A stretch of 64,000 nt of DNA from Peptococcaceae bacterium CEB3 (GTDB lineage Bacteria > Bacillota > Desulfitobacteriia > Desulfitobacteriales > Desulfitobacteriaceae), in assembly GCA_001029295.1 (NCBI GenBank), contig LDXJ01000050.1, positions 1 through 64,000 of the forward strand, written 5' to 3'. Position 1 is the first letter of the stretch. Every line of letters starts with the position of its first letter. The notes beneath the pieces were generated by a model. It did no database searches, was not told where the DNA came from, and saw nothing but the letters and a program-made list of their open reading frames with translations. Both the position numbers and the translations under genes were made by a program. This document shows, piece after piece, positions 24,020 to 32,456 of the stretch.

Positions 24020-25084
24020 GTGAGTTTACCGGAAATCGTGATAGACCTTGAGAAGATCACAAATAACGTTCGAAACGTGCGTGCTTTAACCGACCCCTTA
24101 GGGCTAGAAGTGGTCGGGGTGACCAAGGGTGTGCTGGGCGACCTGCGTATCGCGGGGGCTTTTTTGGCGGGAGGGATTACCACATTTGGCGATTCCCGTT
24201 GGGAAAACCTGCAACGCCTGCGTCAGGCGTTTCCAGACGTCTCCTTAATGCTCTTACGGATTCCCGGTTTGTCCCAAATAGAAAGTGTGATCCAGTGGAG
24301 CGATATCAGCTTGAACTCGGACATGGAAGTGCTGCGAGCTTTGTCGGAGGAAGCCCTGCGCCTGAGCAAACGCCACAAAGTCATTCTCATGGTCGATTTG
24401 GGCGATTTGCGCGAGGGAGTCTGGCCTCGGGATTTGGCCGAATTCACGAAAAAGGCGAGTACGCTCCCGGGAATTCGGATCGTAGGCTTGGGCGTCAATT
24501 TTGCTTGTTACGGTGGCTTAATACCTACGGTTGAGAAACTCAACACGCTGGTTGAGTTGGCCGGTGTCATGGAGGAGATCCTAGGATATTCGCTGACCGT
24601 GATTTCCGGAGGCAATTCGGCCAATTTGGGACTGGTTTTGAATCGAACGATTCCTCGGCGCATCAATGAATTGCGCTTGGGCGAAGCCATCCTCTTGGGG
24701 ACAGAGAGCATTAAGAGGCAATTATTACCGGGGGCGGTGGCGGACGCCTTCGTCCTCAGGGCTGAAATTATTGAGTGTTACGAAAAGCCTACGCTTCCCC
24801 AGGGAGAAATCGGGCAGGATGCCTTTGGCGAGGTACCGGAGTTCAGTGATGAAGGGTGGCGCCAACGGGGAATCCTGGCTTTAGGACGCCAGGATGTGCC
24901 TGTGGAAGGTTTGATTTTACGCGACCGGCGGCTGAAGATTTTCGGAGCGAGCTCAGATCATCTGATCGTTGATTTAACGCAAGCACCTGAATTTGCGGTC
25001 GGCTCGATCGTAGAGTTTAACCTCAGGTATCCCGGCCTTCTGGGGGCGATGACCTCGCCGTATGTGAGAAAGAAGTATATTTGA
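24020..25084 (+). CDS. PLP-dependent amino acid racemase, ornithine/alanine racemase family
   Basis: A 354-residue fold-III PLP enzyme. The N-terminal barrel has the Schiff-base lysine Lys36 in VVGVTKGVLGDLRIAG and GDSRWENLQRLR. GNSANLGLVLNRTIPRRIN and RLGEAILLGTE match the orr (ornithine racemase) subgroup rather than classical Alr. The C-terminal beta domain (about 240-350) is present. It would interconvert L- and D-forms of an amino acid taken up or released by the upstream gene products. ATG/GTG choice: GTG 24020 follows GGGGGAAAGAG. It is the last gene of the operon. Substrate specificity cannot be read from sequence. Confidence 0.88.
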   Translation: MSLPEIVIDLEKITNNVRNVRALTDPLGLEVVGVTKGVLGDLRIAGAFLAGGITTFGDSRWENLQRLRQAFPDVSLMLLRIPGLSQIESVIQWSDISLNSDMEVLRALSEEALRLSKRHKVILMVDLGDLREGVWPRDLAEFTKKASTLPGIRIVGLGVNFACYGGLIPTVEKLNTLVELAGVMEEILGYSLTVISGGNSANLGLVLNRTIPRRINELRLGEAILLGTESIKRQLLPGAVADAFVLRAEIIECYEKPTLPQGEIGQDAFGEVPEFSDEGWRQRGILALGRQDVPVEGLILRDRRLKIFGASSDHLIVDLTQAPEFAVGSIVEFNLRYPGLLGAMTSPYVRKKYI

Positions 25085-25090
25085 CTTTCC

Positions 25091-25110
25091 CCCCGCGTTG
25101 AAACGCGAGG
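25091..25110. other. Small GC hairpin between convergent operons
   Basis: CGCGTT-GA-AACGCG extended by two outer CC/GG pairs. It lies just after the racemase stop and before the DnaJ-like gene end. It has no T tract. It resembles the subterminal hairpins of IS200/IS605-type elements, but no transposase or TnpB is nearby. A weak bidirectional terminator is the alternative. Confidence 0.35.
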
Positions 25111-25122
25111 ATTCTCAGTCGG

Positions 25123-26391
25123 TCACCTGAATTTCATACTCCGGCGGGCCTCCCGGTTAAGTCCTTGCATCCGCTCTTGGAAAAGTTCATCCCATTCATC
25201 CTGAAAACGCAGGTAAAGCAAGGGGTATTTTTTGCGCAGATAGAGAACCCCTTCTGCCAGAATTTGATCGATTTCCAGGTTCTGACCCGCCGGCCCGTCG
25301 AGAAACGGCGGCAAATCTCCGCGCAGATCCTCCAAATCTTCGTCATCCCAATAATCCGCGTACAGCCACTCGCGGACGTAGAGTGCAAGAAGGGGGAAAG
25401 CATCCTGGTCGCGTTCCAGACGGCGGATATCTTTCTCCAGCCGCATTAATTGCTGGGTCTCTTTACGCTGGGCTTGGAGTTCCGGATCGCTCGGATTTAT
25501 ATAGTAGGCGAAATCTATAAAGATCTCGGCTTCCTGGAACCTGCCCACTTCAAGGTAACCGTCGTGTTCCTGCAGTAAGGCTAGGGATATAGCCACTTTG
25601 TCTTCGACATCGCGGACGGACCTTAAGAATTTACGCAGGCGCTGCTGAATGGTGGACTTAACACTCCATTTTTCCAGGTCGATCATGGCATTGAGCCATT
25701 GAATGAAGATGTGGATGTCTTCCGGGGTCTCTGTGCCCGGCGCCGGCAAGCTGTCCAGGATAAGCTGCCACAAATCCTCTTCCCGGTCCAGTTCTTGATA
25801 GGCTTCTGAGTATATACCAAGGTAAAGGGACATTTCCCGCGGATAACTGACCCGGGCCAGGTCCAAAACGGCAACGGCTTCCTCAGTATAATCGGTTTCC
25901 AGCAGCATGTGGGCTTTGAAAGCCAGGACAGTGGGTTTGGACTCCGGCTCAGCCTGTTGTTCCACCAGGTCAAACTGCTCCCGGAAAAGCTCAAGATTTT
26001 CCTGCAACAGAGCAATTTCAGCCAAGGTGAACCGGATGCTCGGATTATCCGGCATCATCTCTATTGCTTGGCGTACCAATTCTTCCGCTTTCTCATAATC
26101 GCCGGCTTCAATGTGCCGCTGGGTGTCAAGCATGATCTTTTCCACCTGGCCGCCATATTTCCGCATCATGTCATATTCCCGGCGTTTGTGGGGGTCACGC
26201 AAAACTTCATAAGCGCGGCGGATCTGTTGAAACTCGTCGGGATGAGTTTCCGGTGGGTTCGCCTTGACCAATTCAATGTATTTCTGTTTGATCATCTTAG
26301 GGTTGGCGTTAGCCCGGACCCCGAGAATTTTGTAGTAGTTTTCCACTTTCGCTTTGCTTGAGCGACGTCGCTTAGTCTTCCGGGTTTCCAT
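25123..26391 (-). CDS. DnaJ-domain protein with TPR-like C-terminus
   Basis: A 422-residue co-chaperone. The J domain (about residues 17-75) begins NYYKILGVRANANPKMIKQK and keeps the essential HPD (50-52), so it can stimulate an Hsp70. There is no Gly/Phe, zinc-finger or DnaJ C-domain. Instead the rest is helical with TPR-like repeats (KAEELVRQAIEMMPDNPSIR, then REMSLYLGIYSEAYQELDRE) that may hold specific clients. It begins 14 bp after the DnaK-like stop with an AGGGGG site, so it is the third gene of the chaperone operon. It is not the general DnaJ. Confidence 0.9.
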   Translation of the reverse strand: METRKTKRRRSSKAKVENYYKILGVRANANPKMIKQKYIELVKANPPETHPDEFQQIRRAYEVLRDPHKRREYDMMRKYGGQVEKIMLDTQRHIEAGDYEKAEELVRQAIEMMPDNPSIRFTLAEIALLQENLELFREQFDLVEQQAEPESKPTVLAFKAHMLLETDYTEEAVAVLDLARVSYPREMSLYLGIYSEAYQELDREEDLWQLILDSLPAPGTETPEDIHIFIQWLNAMIDLEKWSVKSTIQQRLRKFLRSVRDVEDKVAISLALLQEHDGYLEVGRFQEAEIFIDFAYYINPSDPELQAQRKETQQLMRLEKDIRRLERDQDAFPLLALYVREWLYADYWDDEDLEDLRGDLPPFLDGPAGQNLEIDQILAEGVLYLRKKYPLLYLRFQDEWDELFQERMQGLNREARRSMKFR

Positions 26392-26405
26392 GCCTGTTTG
26401 TCCCC

Positions 26406-28271
26406 CTAAACTTCCAGATCGATCAAGGTATCGGTCGCCTGATCAATTAGCTCTCGCAGCCGGTCAATATCCTCACCCTGTATCGCCGCTTGCAAAGAGT
26501 CGATGGTTTTTTGAAGGAGGGTACGGTCATTAGGCGCTAAATCCGACAGCAAATTCTGGGCGCGGGTCAGCAAGGCGGCAGCTTCGCTGTGCAGGACGGT
26601 CGGCCAATCTGTCTCCGCGTCCTCCTCTTCTGTCCCAGCCAGGACCCCGTCTATTTCCCACTCGTCTTCGGCATCGTCGCTGTCCGGTTCGCTTTCGTTC
26701 TCGGCAGACTGATTGAACAATGCTTCTAAGCGACTGGCACTGGCGGCGAAGGCCTCCTGCGATTCGCGGTTGAGGGCATCCTGAACTGTCACGGTCATCG
26801 CCTTACCGGTAGACACACATTGAGCGGTCACTTCCAGAATGCCGTTTAAGTTATAACGGTAAGTTACTTCAATCTCTTCCGCTCCCGCCTCGTTGGCGGG
26901 AATTCCCTCTAAGAGAAACTCCCCCAAACGGTGATTGTGCTTAACCCACTCGTGTTCCCCTTGGTAAATTTCAATGGAGGCACTTGTTTGGTAGTCGGCT
27001 GTGGTGTAAAAAGAGTCCGAACGGGTGACCGGGATCGTGGTATTGCGTGGAATAATGATGTGAAAGCTGCCCGGCCGCACGCTGCGGTTTTTCCAATGTG
27101 TCAGGACGGCTATGCCCATAGAGAAGGGTGCCACATCTGTGGCTACCAGTCCGCTGTCGGACAGGGCTCCTGACTTCAGACCGGCTTGGACAGCGGCGCC
27201 CAGGGCCACCGCTTCCTCTGGGTGTATGTCAGTGCGGGGTTCACGGCCCAAATACTGCCGAATTAGTTCACGGACCCGGGGAATCCGGGTCGAACCACCT
27301 ACGAGCAGAATCTCCCCGATATCCCCCGCTTGGAGGCCGGCGTCCTGTAAAACATTGCGCAGACAGGTCATGGTTTCACTTAAAAAAGGCTCAATGAGGG
27401 CGACAAACTGGCTGCGGGTTAACTCAGTCTCGATCCCTAACGGCCGATCATCCTGAACCGTAACAAGAGGTAAGGATATCAGAGCGGTTTCCTCTGCAGA
27501 TAGGGTAATTTTGGCTTTCTCCGCCGCGTCTTTCAGCAGTGCTTTGGCCCGGAGATCCTGGCGCGGATCGACATCATACTCAGCGATCATCTGATCGGCC
27601 AGCCAATCGACAATCTTCCAGTCGAAATCCTCCCCGCCCAACTGACTGTTTCCATTGGAAGTTTTGACTTCCAACAGTCCGCTCATCATTTCTACAACTG
27701 AAACATCAAAGGTACCGCCGCCCAGATCATAGACGAGTACGTGCCGGTCTTCCTCCAGGTGGGCGAGCCCAAAGGCTAAGGCAGCCGCGGTTGGTTCGTT
27801 AATTATACGTTCCACCATAAACCCGGCCAACTCACCGGCCTGTTTGGTGGCCCGCCGTTGTTCGTCCGTGAAGTAGGCCGGAACAGTGATGACGGCCTCT
27901 TTCTCGCCGGGACCAAAATGGGCGTCAACGTAGCTTTTGAGTTCTTTGAGAATCAGGGCGGAAATTTCCTGAGGCAGCAAAGCTTGGCCGGCAATGGGGA
28001 TCCGTTCTGCGGACCCTATGTGGCGTTTAACGGCCGCAACGGTCCGGTCAGGCATAGCGACGCAAGCGGCACGGGCATCCTCGCCGACGATCACCTGGCC
28101 TTGCAGATCGATCAAAACCACGGAAGGAATGATGCGCTTTGAGGAGGGGTTCGGTACAATCTCAGGTTTTCCCTTATGAATATAAGCGACTGCCGAATTG
28201 GTGGTCCCTAAGTCGATCCCGACGATGGGACGAAAGCTCGCTTGCCGATTGGCGTCTTGCTTGTTGCTCAT
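26406..28271 (-). CDS. Divergent DnaK/Hsp70-family chaperone
   Basis: A 621-residue Hsp70 homologue. The ATPase domain is intact: phosphate 1 motif IVGIDLGTTNSAVAYIHKGK, phosphate 2 HVLVYDLGGGTFDVSVVEMM, adenosine motif EILLVGGSTRIPRVRELI. The substrate-binding part (about 390-510) is present but diverged. The lid is replaced by a strongly acidic segment around residues 545-590 (NESEPDSDDAEDEWE) and a short helical end. Housekeeping DnaK has a different C-terminus. It sits between a GrpE-like gene and a J-protein gene, giving a complete but specialised Hsp70 set. Confidence 0.93.
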   Translation of the reverse strand: MSNKQDANRQASFRPIVGIDLGTTNSAVAYIHKGKPEIVPNPSSKRIIPSVVLIDLQGQVIVGEDARAACVAMPDRTVAAVKRHIGSAERIPIAGQALLPQEISALILKELKSYVDAHFGPGEKEAVITVPAYFTDEQRRATKQAGELAGFMVERIINEPTAAALAFGLAHLEEDRHVLVYDLGGGTFDVSVVEMMSGLLEVKTSNGNSQLGGEDFDWKIVDWLADQMIAEYDVDPRQDLRAKALLKDAAEKAKITLSAEETALISLPLVTVQDDRPLGIETELTRSQFVALIEPFLSETMTCLRNVLQDAGLQAGDIGEILLVGGSTRIPRVRELIRQYLGREPRTDIHPEEAVALGAAVQAGLKSGALSDSGLVATDVAPFSMGIAVLTHWKNRSVRPGSFHIIIPRNTTIPVTRSDSFYTTADYQTSASIEIYQGEHEWVKHNHRLGEFLLEGIPANEAGAEEIEVTYRYNLNGILEVTAQCVSTGKAMTVTVQDALNRESQEAFAASASRLEALFNQSAENESEPDSDDAEDEWEIDGVLAGTEEEDAETDWPTVLHSEAAALLTRAQNLLSDLAPNDRTLLQKTIDSLQAAIQGEDIDRLRELIDQATDTLIDLEV

Positions 28272-28421
28272 ACTTTTTTCTCAATCCTCCCCATTTGGAA
28301 TTTTAGTCTCGTTCACAGTTATCTTTCGGCAGTGAAACGCAATGTCCCCCGTGGGGGGTTCCGGGCAACCTACCGGGAAGGATTTTGGTCGGCGCCGCGA
28401 AGAAAGGATAAGTCGCATATG

Positions 28422-29102
28422 TTACAGAGTTTGCGGATTTTCTCCTGCCTTGTTATCCTCCCGGTAAATGATGACCTGAGCTTTCCGCTTCAGCTTGCCG
28501 TTGCCTAAAATGAAGCCGCGTTTAACAACTTCCGCTACCTCATAGGGGACGGAGATACGGGCTTGCTCATCTCGCTCATCTCGAAGCTTCTCCGGACGTT
28601 CTACGGTGCCGATGCACTCCGCCACTACGGCATCATAACTGGTACCAAGCAAGGGTATTTCCCGCAGTCCAAGTATTTGTAAAGCCTGTACGACCTGCCG
28701 TGTCCACTTATCCAGCAGTTGATACCATGATTCTTGTTCGTTGTTATGTAAATGGCTCGTCAACAGATCCAAATCATCCAACCATGTCAGGAGGAATTCG
28801 GCCAAATACTCGGACTGTCGTCCGAGGGTCTCTAAAAGGGGCTTGTCCACGGCGTAAACGGCTTGCCACTCTCGGATAGCCGCCAGTCCGCTATTCAATC
28901 CCTCAAACTTTCCCTGCCAATCCTGGCCCATTTTGTATTGGAGACGGCCGAGTTTGCGAACTTGTTCGCTTGTCTCCGCAGCCTGTCGCGCGCTCTCACC
29001 CAATTGCTCCTGAAGTACACCTAAGCGTTGATTGGTTTGAGCCATTTGCTCCTCGATCCGTGCAAGCCCGTTTTTTTGTTTTGACCAGAATTTCCACTCC
29101 AT
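28422..29102 (-). CDS. GrpE-like nucleotide exchange factor (diverged)
   Basis: A 226-residue protein with an N-terminal coiled coil (about residues 10-75, RIEEQMAQTNQRLGVLQEQL) and a helical middle. Its C-terminus is built like the GrpE beta-wing: AVVAECIGTVERPEKLRD then VAEVVKRGFILGNGKLKRKA and QVIIYR. That pattern and its position directly upstream of a DnaK-like gene support a GrpE-like exchange factor for this Hsp70. I use ATG 29102, which has AAGGAG 9 bp upstream; the GTG at 29123 overlaps that site. Overall similarity is low, so the call rests on the C-terminal motif and context. Confidence 0.7.
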   Translation of the reverse strand: MEWKFWSKQKNGLARIEEQMAQTNQRLGVLQEQLGESARQAAETSEQVRKLGRLQYKMGQDWQGKFEGLNSGLAAIREWQAVYAVDKPLLETLGRQSEYLAEFLLTWLDDLDLLTSHLHNNEQESWYQLLDKWTRQVVQALQILGLREIPLLGTSYDAVVAECIGTVERPEKLRDERDEQARISVPYEVAEVVKRGFILGNGKLKRKAQVIIYREDNKAGENPQTL

Positions 29103-29193
29103 GTAGGCAATCTCCTTGTTCACGATTAAGTGAAAATAAAATCATTGTCAACGTCATTTGGCGGACAGGGGTGAAATTGAGTGGTCGATAGCC

Positions 29194-29223
29194 CTATTAC
29201 ACCGTCTGTAACCGGTGTAATAG
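29194..29223 (-). terminator. Perfect inverted repeat over the TVP38 stop codon
   Basis: CTATTACACC / GGTGTAATAG, 10-bp arms, 10-nt loop, spanning the stop codon of 29197-29862. It has no T tract, so it may be an mRNA-stabilising hairpin rather than a true terminator. Confidence 0.45.
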
Positions 29224-29862
29224 ATAGCTGGCCAGCCAGATCAGAGTCATCCCCAGAATACCGGCCCACAGCCAGATCCTGAACCTTGTGGCAACTCCCG
29301 CGAAAACCATGGCTGTCATCAAATATGAAGGAATAATCGTTACGGCAGCCGTCCACAGGTAGTCCCAAAAACGAATCGCGGGGATAAGGGCAGTAATATA
29401 GTTGACCAGAAAGCCCGGCAGAGGCAGCAAGCGGGCGATGAGTAAGCCCGCGATTCCCCTGCGGCTAACCCACCCATCCACTTGTCTGAATCTTTCATGT
29501 GAGGCTGCCTTCCGCAACAGGGGTTCCCCCAGACTGCGGATTAAGGCAAAAATAAAGAGGGCACTTAAAGTAGAACCCAGCCAAGAATAAAAAATACCCC
29601 AGCCGATTCCATAGGCCTTAAAGCACATAATCGTCAAGCTTTCCGTGGGAATCGGCGTCATACTGAGCAAGGCTATCAGGGTAACCGCCGTCACCACCCC
29701 CAGCCAACCTGTGGAACGGATGATGTCCGAGATGGCTTGATATCTGTCCAGATAGAGAAAAGCGACGATGAGCAAGATCCCGCTGATCAAAAGGGGTATT
29801 GATAATTGATTTTCTAACCGATTCAACGTGCTCAGGGTCTTATTAAGTGCTCTTTGGTTCAC
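29197..29862 (-). CDS. TVP38/TMEM64 (VTT/DedA-like) membrane protein
   Basis: A 221-residue membrane protein with about five hydrophobic segments and the VTT-domain signature ARLLPLPGFLVNYITALIPA preceded by GGWVSRRG-type sequence (VDGWVSRRGIAGLL). DedA/VTT proteins act in membrane lipid movement and homeostasis. GTG 29862 follows GGAGTTGGGAT. It is separated from the chaperone operon by 95 bp and may be co-transcribed, but nothing functional links them. Confidence 0.85.
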   Translation of the reverse strand: MNQRALNKTLSTLNRLENQLSIPLLISGILLIVAFLYLDRYQAISDIIRSTGWLGVVTAVTLIALLSMTPIPTESLTIMCFKAYGIGWGIFYSWLGSTLSALFIFALIRSLGEPLLRKAASHERFRQVDGWVSRRGIAGLLIARLLPLPGFLVNYITALIPAIRFWDYLWTAAVTIIPSYLMTAMVFAGVATRFRIWLWAGILGMTLIWLASYLLHRLQTV

Positions 29863-30178
29863 ATCCCAACTCCCTCACGAATTTTTGCCGGGCCGTTCAG
29901 CGAAAATTCCTTGCCCGCAGATCATCTAAGTCAACTAAGAACGGCCTCCGCGCTGCTTACACCTGCCCCTCTCATAATGATAACAGATTTGGCGCATCTG
30001 TCCAAGCTTTCTGCCCCATTCTCCATAGATACAGGCGAGGCCCTGCCGGCCTCGACGGTGGCTGAGGCCGTTGAGCATGCACCGGCAGAGCTCTAATCGT
30101 GCCCCGAACGGGCTCTGACCGTGCTCCGAACAGAGCTCTAATCGCAGCTTAGGCGTGAGTGTTGCTAACCCTGATTCG
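29863..30178. other. Intergenic gap with degenerate repeats, no gene seen
   Basis: Between about 30087 and 30150, AGCTCTAATCG recurs with GTGC(C/T)CCGAAC units at a spacing of about 21-28 bp. No promoter, RNA or frame is convincing in the rest. Confidence 0.5.
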
Positions 30179-31489
30179 CTATCCGCGTCGACCCGGAATG
30201 TAATATTTCTGATAGAGCTGGGAAACAGCCAGGATTCCGTGAGCGGGAGTGGGCATGGCGGCCATGTTGGCCGTATGGACGGGATATAAAATATCCGGAT
30301 TGGCCAGGTTCACGCATTCCTTGAGGTACTCGGGAGAAGCGTGACCGCTGCTGCGGGCAAAAACCAAAGCCAAGTCAAAGTCCCGGAGCCACTGCTTCAG
30401 GTTGCGAAAGGCCGGGTCGAACTCCCCCAGAGGAGGACCGTCCGAGTGGATGAAGCAGGAGCCGCCATCCGGTCTCAGATCGACCAATTCATTGAGATTG
30501 GCATAGGGCAGTTCGGTCAGAAAACGAGCCGGCTCCCGGGCAATGTCCGGCACGGTTAGCCTGGGAACATCCAGCCCGGCGATCCAGGGCGGGAGCCCCT
30601 TGACGCGAAATTCTTGGGTCACGAAGACGGCCGGCCGCGCAAGGCGGTATTCCTCGGGTGAGAGTGTGCGGAACAAGTGGTGGGTGGCAGGGGTTAAGAC
30701 CAGTTCCCGGCCCAAAGACCGGGCAGCGCGGGCGAAAGTAGCGATACGGTCGATATTGCGGTTATAAATCATAAAAAAGGCGGATTTCCCGGGGCGCACC
30801 GCAGACTCAATGACTGTGCCGATCTCGCTTTCGCTGTAGGCGTCCGGACGGGGAGCCTCACAGGCCCGGGTTCCTTCGCTTACTAAGATATTTGTGCCCA
30901 GCTCACCTAACCTGGCGAAAAACGCCGTGGTGACCTCCGGGTGCAGGCCATGTCCGCGGAAGTCGCCGGTGTAAGCGAGGGTTCCCTCCGGCGTCTTAAC
31001 GTAAAACCCGGTGGCACCGGGGATGTCGTGCTCGACCGGCAGGGGCAGGACTTTCAGCCGCCCGAAATCTATCCATTCGCCATAAGGAAAGACCCGCAGG
31101 TCCCGGTGTGTCCCGATGCCTTCGCCGACGACTTCCAACTGGCGCAGAAGGTTAAAGCTGGGCTGACTCAAATAAACCGGTACGGAGGGGTCCAGGTAAG
31201 ACAACATCCCGACATGGTCCAAGTGGAAATGGCTGACGAAAACAGCGACGTGTTTAGAAGGTGTCGGACTGTAGAGGTAGGACAAATTCGGAATGACGCC
31301 GGCGGCCCGGGAATCTTCCGTTTCACGTCCCGGACGGACCGTCAGCACTTGGTCGAATCTCCCTTTGCCCGGTTCATATGTGGCGCCGAAGTCAAAGATG
31401 AGTTCGTCGGTACCTGAGGTGAGGTGCAATTTAGTGCCACCGATGACGTTGACGCCTCCGTGCAGACTGAAAAATGTTTTGTTACTCAT
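30179..31489 (-). CDS. Metallo-beta-lactamase fold hydrolase, RNase J / beta-CASP-like
   Basis: A 436-residue metallohydrolase. The zinc motif is FVSHFHLDHVGMLSYL (H-x-H-x-D-H), with the downstream metal Asp in LAYTGDFRGHGLH. The middle insert (about 200-350) corresponds to a beta-CASP domain (ILVSEGTRACE, SAFFMIYNRNIDRIATFARA). The end SSGHASPEYLKECVNLANPD followed by YPVHTAN matches the beta-CASP C-terminal His motifs of RNase J. A nuclease role is therefore likely, but this protein is shorter than RNase J and lacks its C-terminal domain. It follows a sugar importer on the same strand, 64 bp after malG-type permease. Confidence 0.82.
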   Translation of the reverse strand: MSNKTFFSLHGGVNVIGGTKLHLTSGTDELIFDFGATYEPGKGRFDQVLTVRPGRETEDSRAAGVIPNLSYLYSPTPSKHVAVFVSHFHLDHVGMLSYLDPSVPVYLSQPSFNLLRQLEVVGEGIGTHRDLRVFPYGEWIDFGRLKVLPLPVEHDIPGATGFYVKTPEGTLAYTGDFRGHGLHPEVTTAFFARLGELGTNILVSEGTRACEAPRPDAYSESEIGTVIESAVRPGKSAFFMIYNRNIDRIATFARAARSLGRELVLTPATHHLFRTLSPEEYRLARPAVFVTQEFRVKGLPPWIAGLDVPRLTVPDIAREPARFLTELPYANLNELVDLRPDGGSCFIHSDGPPLGEFDPAFRNLKQWLRDFDLALVFARSSGHASPEYLKECVNLANPDILYPVHTANMAAMPTPAHGILAVSQLYQKYYIPGRRG

Positions 31490-31522
31490 AGCCTAGCCGC
31501 CACCCTTTCCTCAAGTGCACTC

Positions 31523-31540
31523 GTTCAGCTTAAGCTGAAC
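31523..31540. repeat. 18-bp perfect palindrome, copy 1
   Basis: GTTCAGCTTAAGCTGAAC, 13 bp beyond the stop of the permease at 31553-32380. An identical palindrome followed by the same ATC lies at 44616-44633, in both cases just after the last gene of a sugar-transport-related operon. Confidence 0.8.
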
Positions 31541-31552
31541 ATCGATAAATAT

Positions 31553-32380
31553 TCACCCCTTGATTCCGCCCGCTCCGGAATACATCCCTTTCATAAACTG
31601 TTTCTGGGCGATGAGAAAAAGGACGAGCACCGGCAGGGTGGTATAGACCACGGCGGCCGACAGGCCGGTCCAATCGGTTCCGTTGGTGCCGAGAAAATTG
31701 GACAGCCCCACTTCGACCGGCTGGACGGCGGCCGAGTTGGTCATAATGAAAGGCCAGAGGAAACTGTTCCAGGACCCGAGAAAAGTGTAGAGCCCGATCG
31801 TAATAAGGGACGGCCGGGCGGCCGGAACGGCGATTTTCCATAAAAAATAGAGGCGGCCGGCCCCGTCCAACTGGGCCGCTTCCCAATAGTCAGAAGGCAG
31901 GGTAAGAAAAAACTGGCGCAACATGAAAATCCCGAAGACGGAGGCGCCCCAGGGGACGATCTGGGCCCAGTAAGTGTTAAGCCAGTTGAAATCTTGCAAG
32001 AGAATATAGTCGGGAATCAAGAGGACCGTTTGAGGAATCATCATCAGGGCCAGAAAAGCCATGAAAAGGAGAGATTTGCCCGGGAATCGCATCGTGCCGA
32101 AAGCAAAACCCGCCAGAAGAGAAGTCAGGAGGACCAACAAAGTGGTGACCGTGGCGATGAACAAGGTGTTGCCGAAGTACCGCAACCAGGGGGCACCGCT
32201 CCAGGCCCGGACGTAATTGCCGAATTGCCCATGGGGCAGCAAGACCGGCGGGTACTGCAGGGCCTGACCCGAAGTATTTAAAGAAGTGACGACAACCCAG
32301 TAAAACGGAAAAACAAAGAGTAACGCTAAGACCACTACCAGAATGATGCGCAGGATGTTAAGCCAGGGGTGGTGTCTCAT
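31553..32380 (-). CDS. Carbohydrate ABC transporter permease, MalG type
   Basis: A 275-residue permease of a CUT1-type sugar importer, with six predicted TM segments. It ends like MalG (KQFMKGMYSGAGGIKG), and the EAA loop is YWEAAQLDGAGRLYFLWKIA. I take ATG 32380, which has AGGAGG 8 bp upstream, rather than the in-frame codon at 32395. It lies downstream of the binding-protein gene. There is no ATPase gene in the operon; the UgpC/MsmX-type ATPase at 45593-46693 is the only candidate in the window. Confidence 0.92.
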   Translation of the reverse strand: MRHHPWLNILRIILVVVLALLFVFPFYWVVVTSLNTSGQALQYPPVLLPHGQFGNYVRAWSGAPWLRYFGNTLFIATVTTLLVLLTSLLAGFAFGTMRFPGKSLLFMAFLALMMIPQTVLLIPDYILLQDFNWLNTYWAQIVPWGASVFGIFMLRQFFLTLPSDYWEAAQLDGAGRLYFLWKIAVPAARPSLITIGLYTFLGSWNSFLWPFIMTNSAAVQPVEVGLSNFLGTNGTDWTGLSAAVVYTTLPVLVLFLIAQKQFMKGMYSGAGGIKG

Positions 32381-32456
32381 CGTAAACCTCCTCAAGGGGG
32401 GATAGGCGCCTTGACGGTGCCTGTCCCCTTTTTGGCGAATCGGTCGGGCAAAAGTG

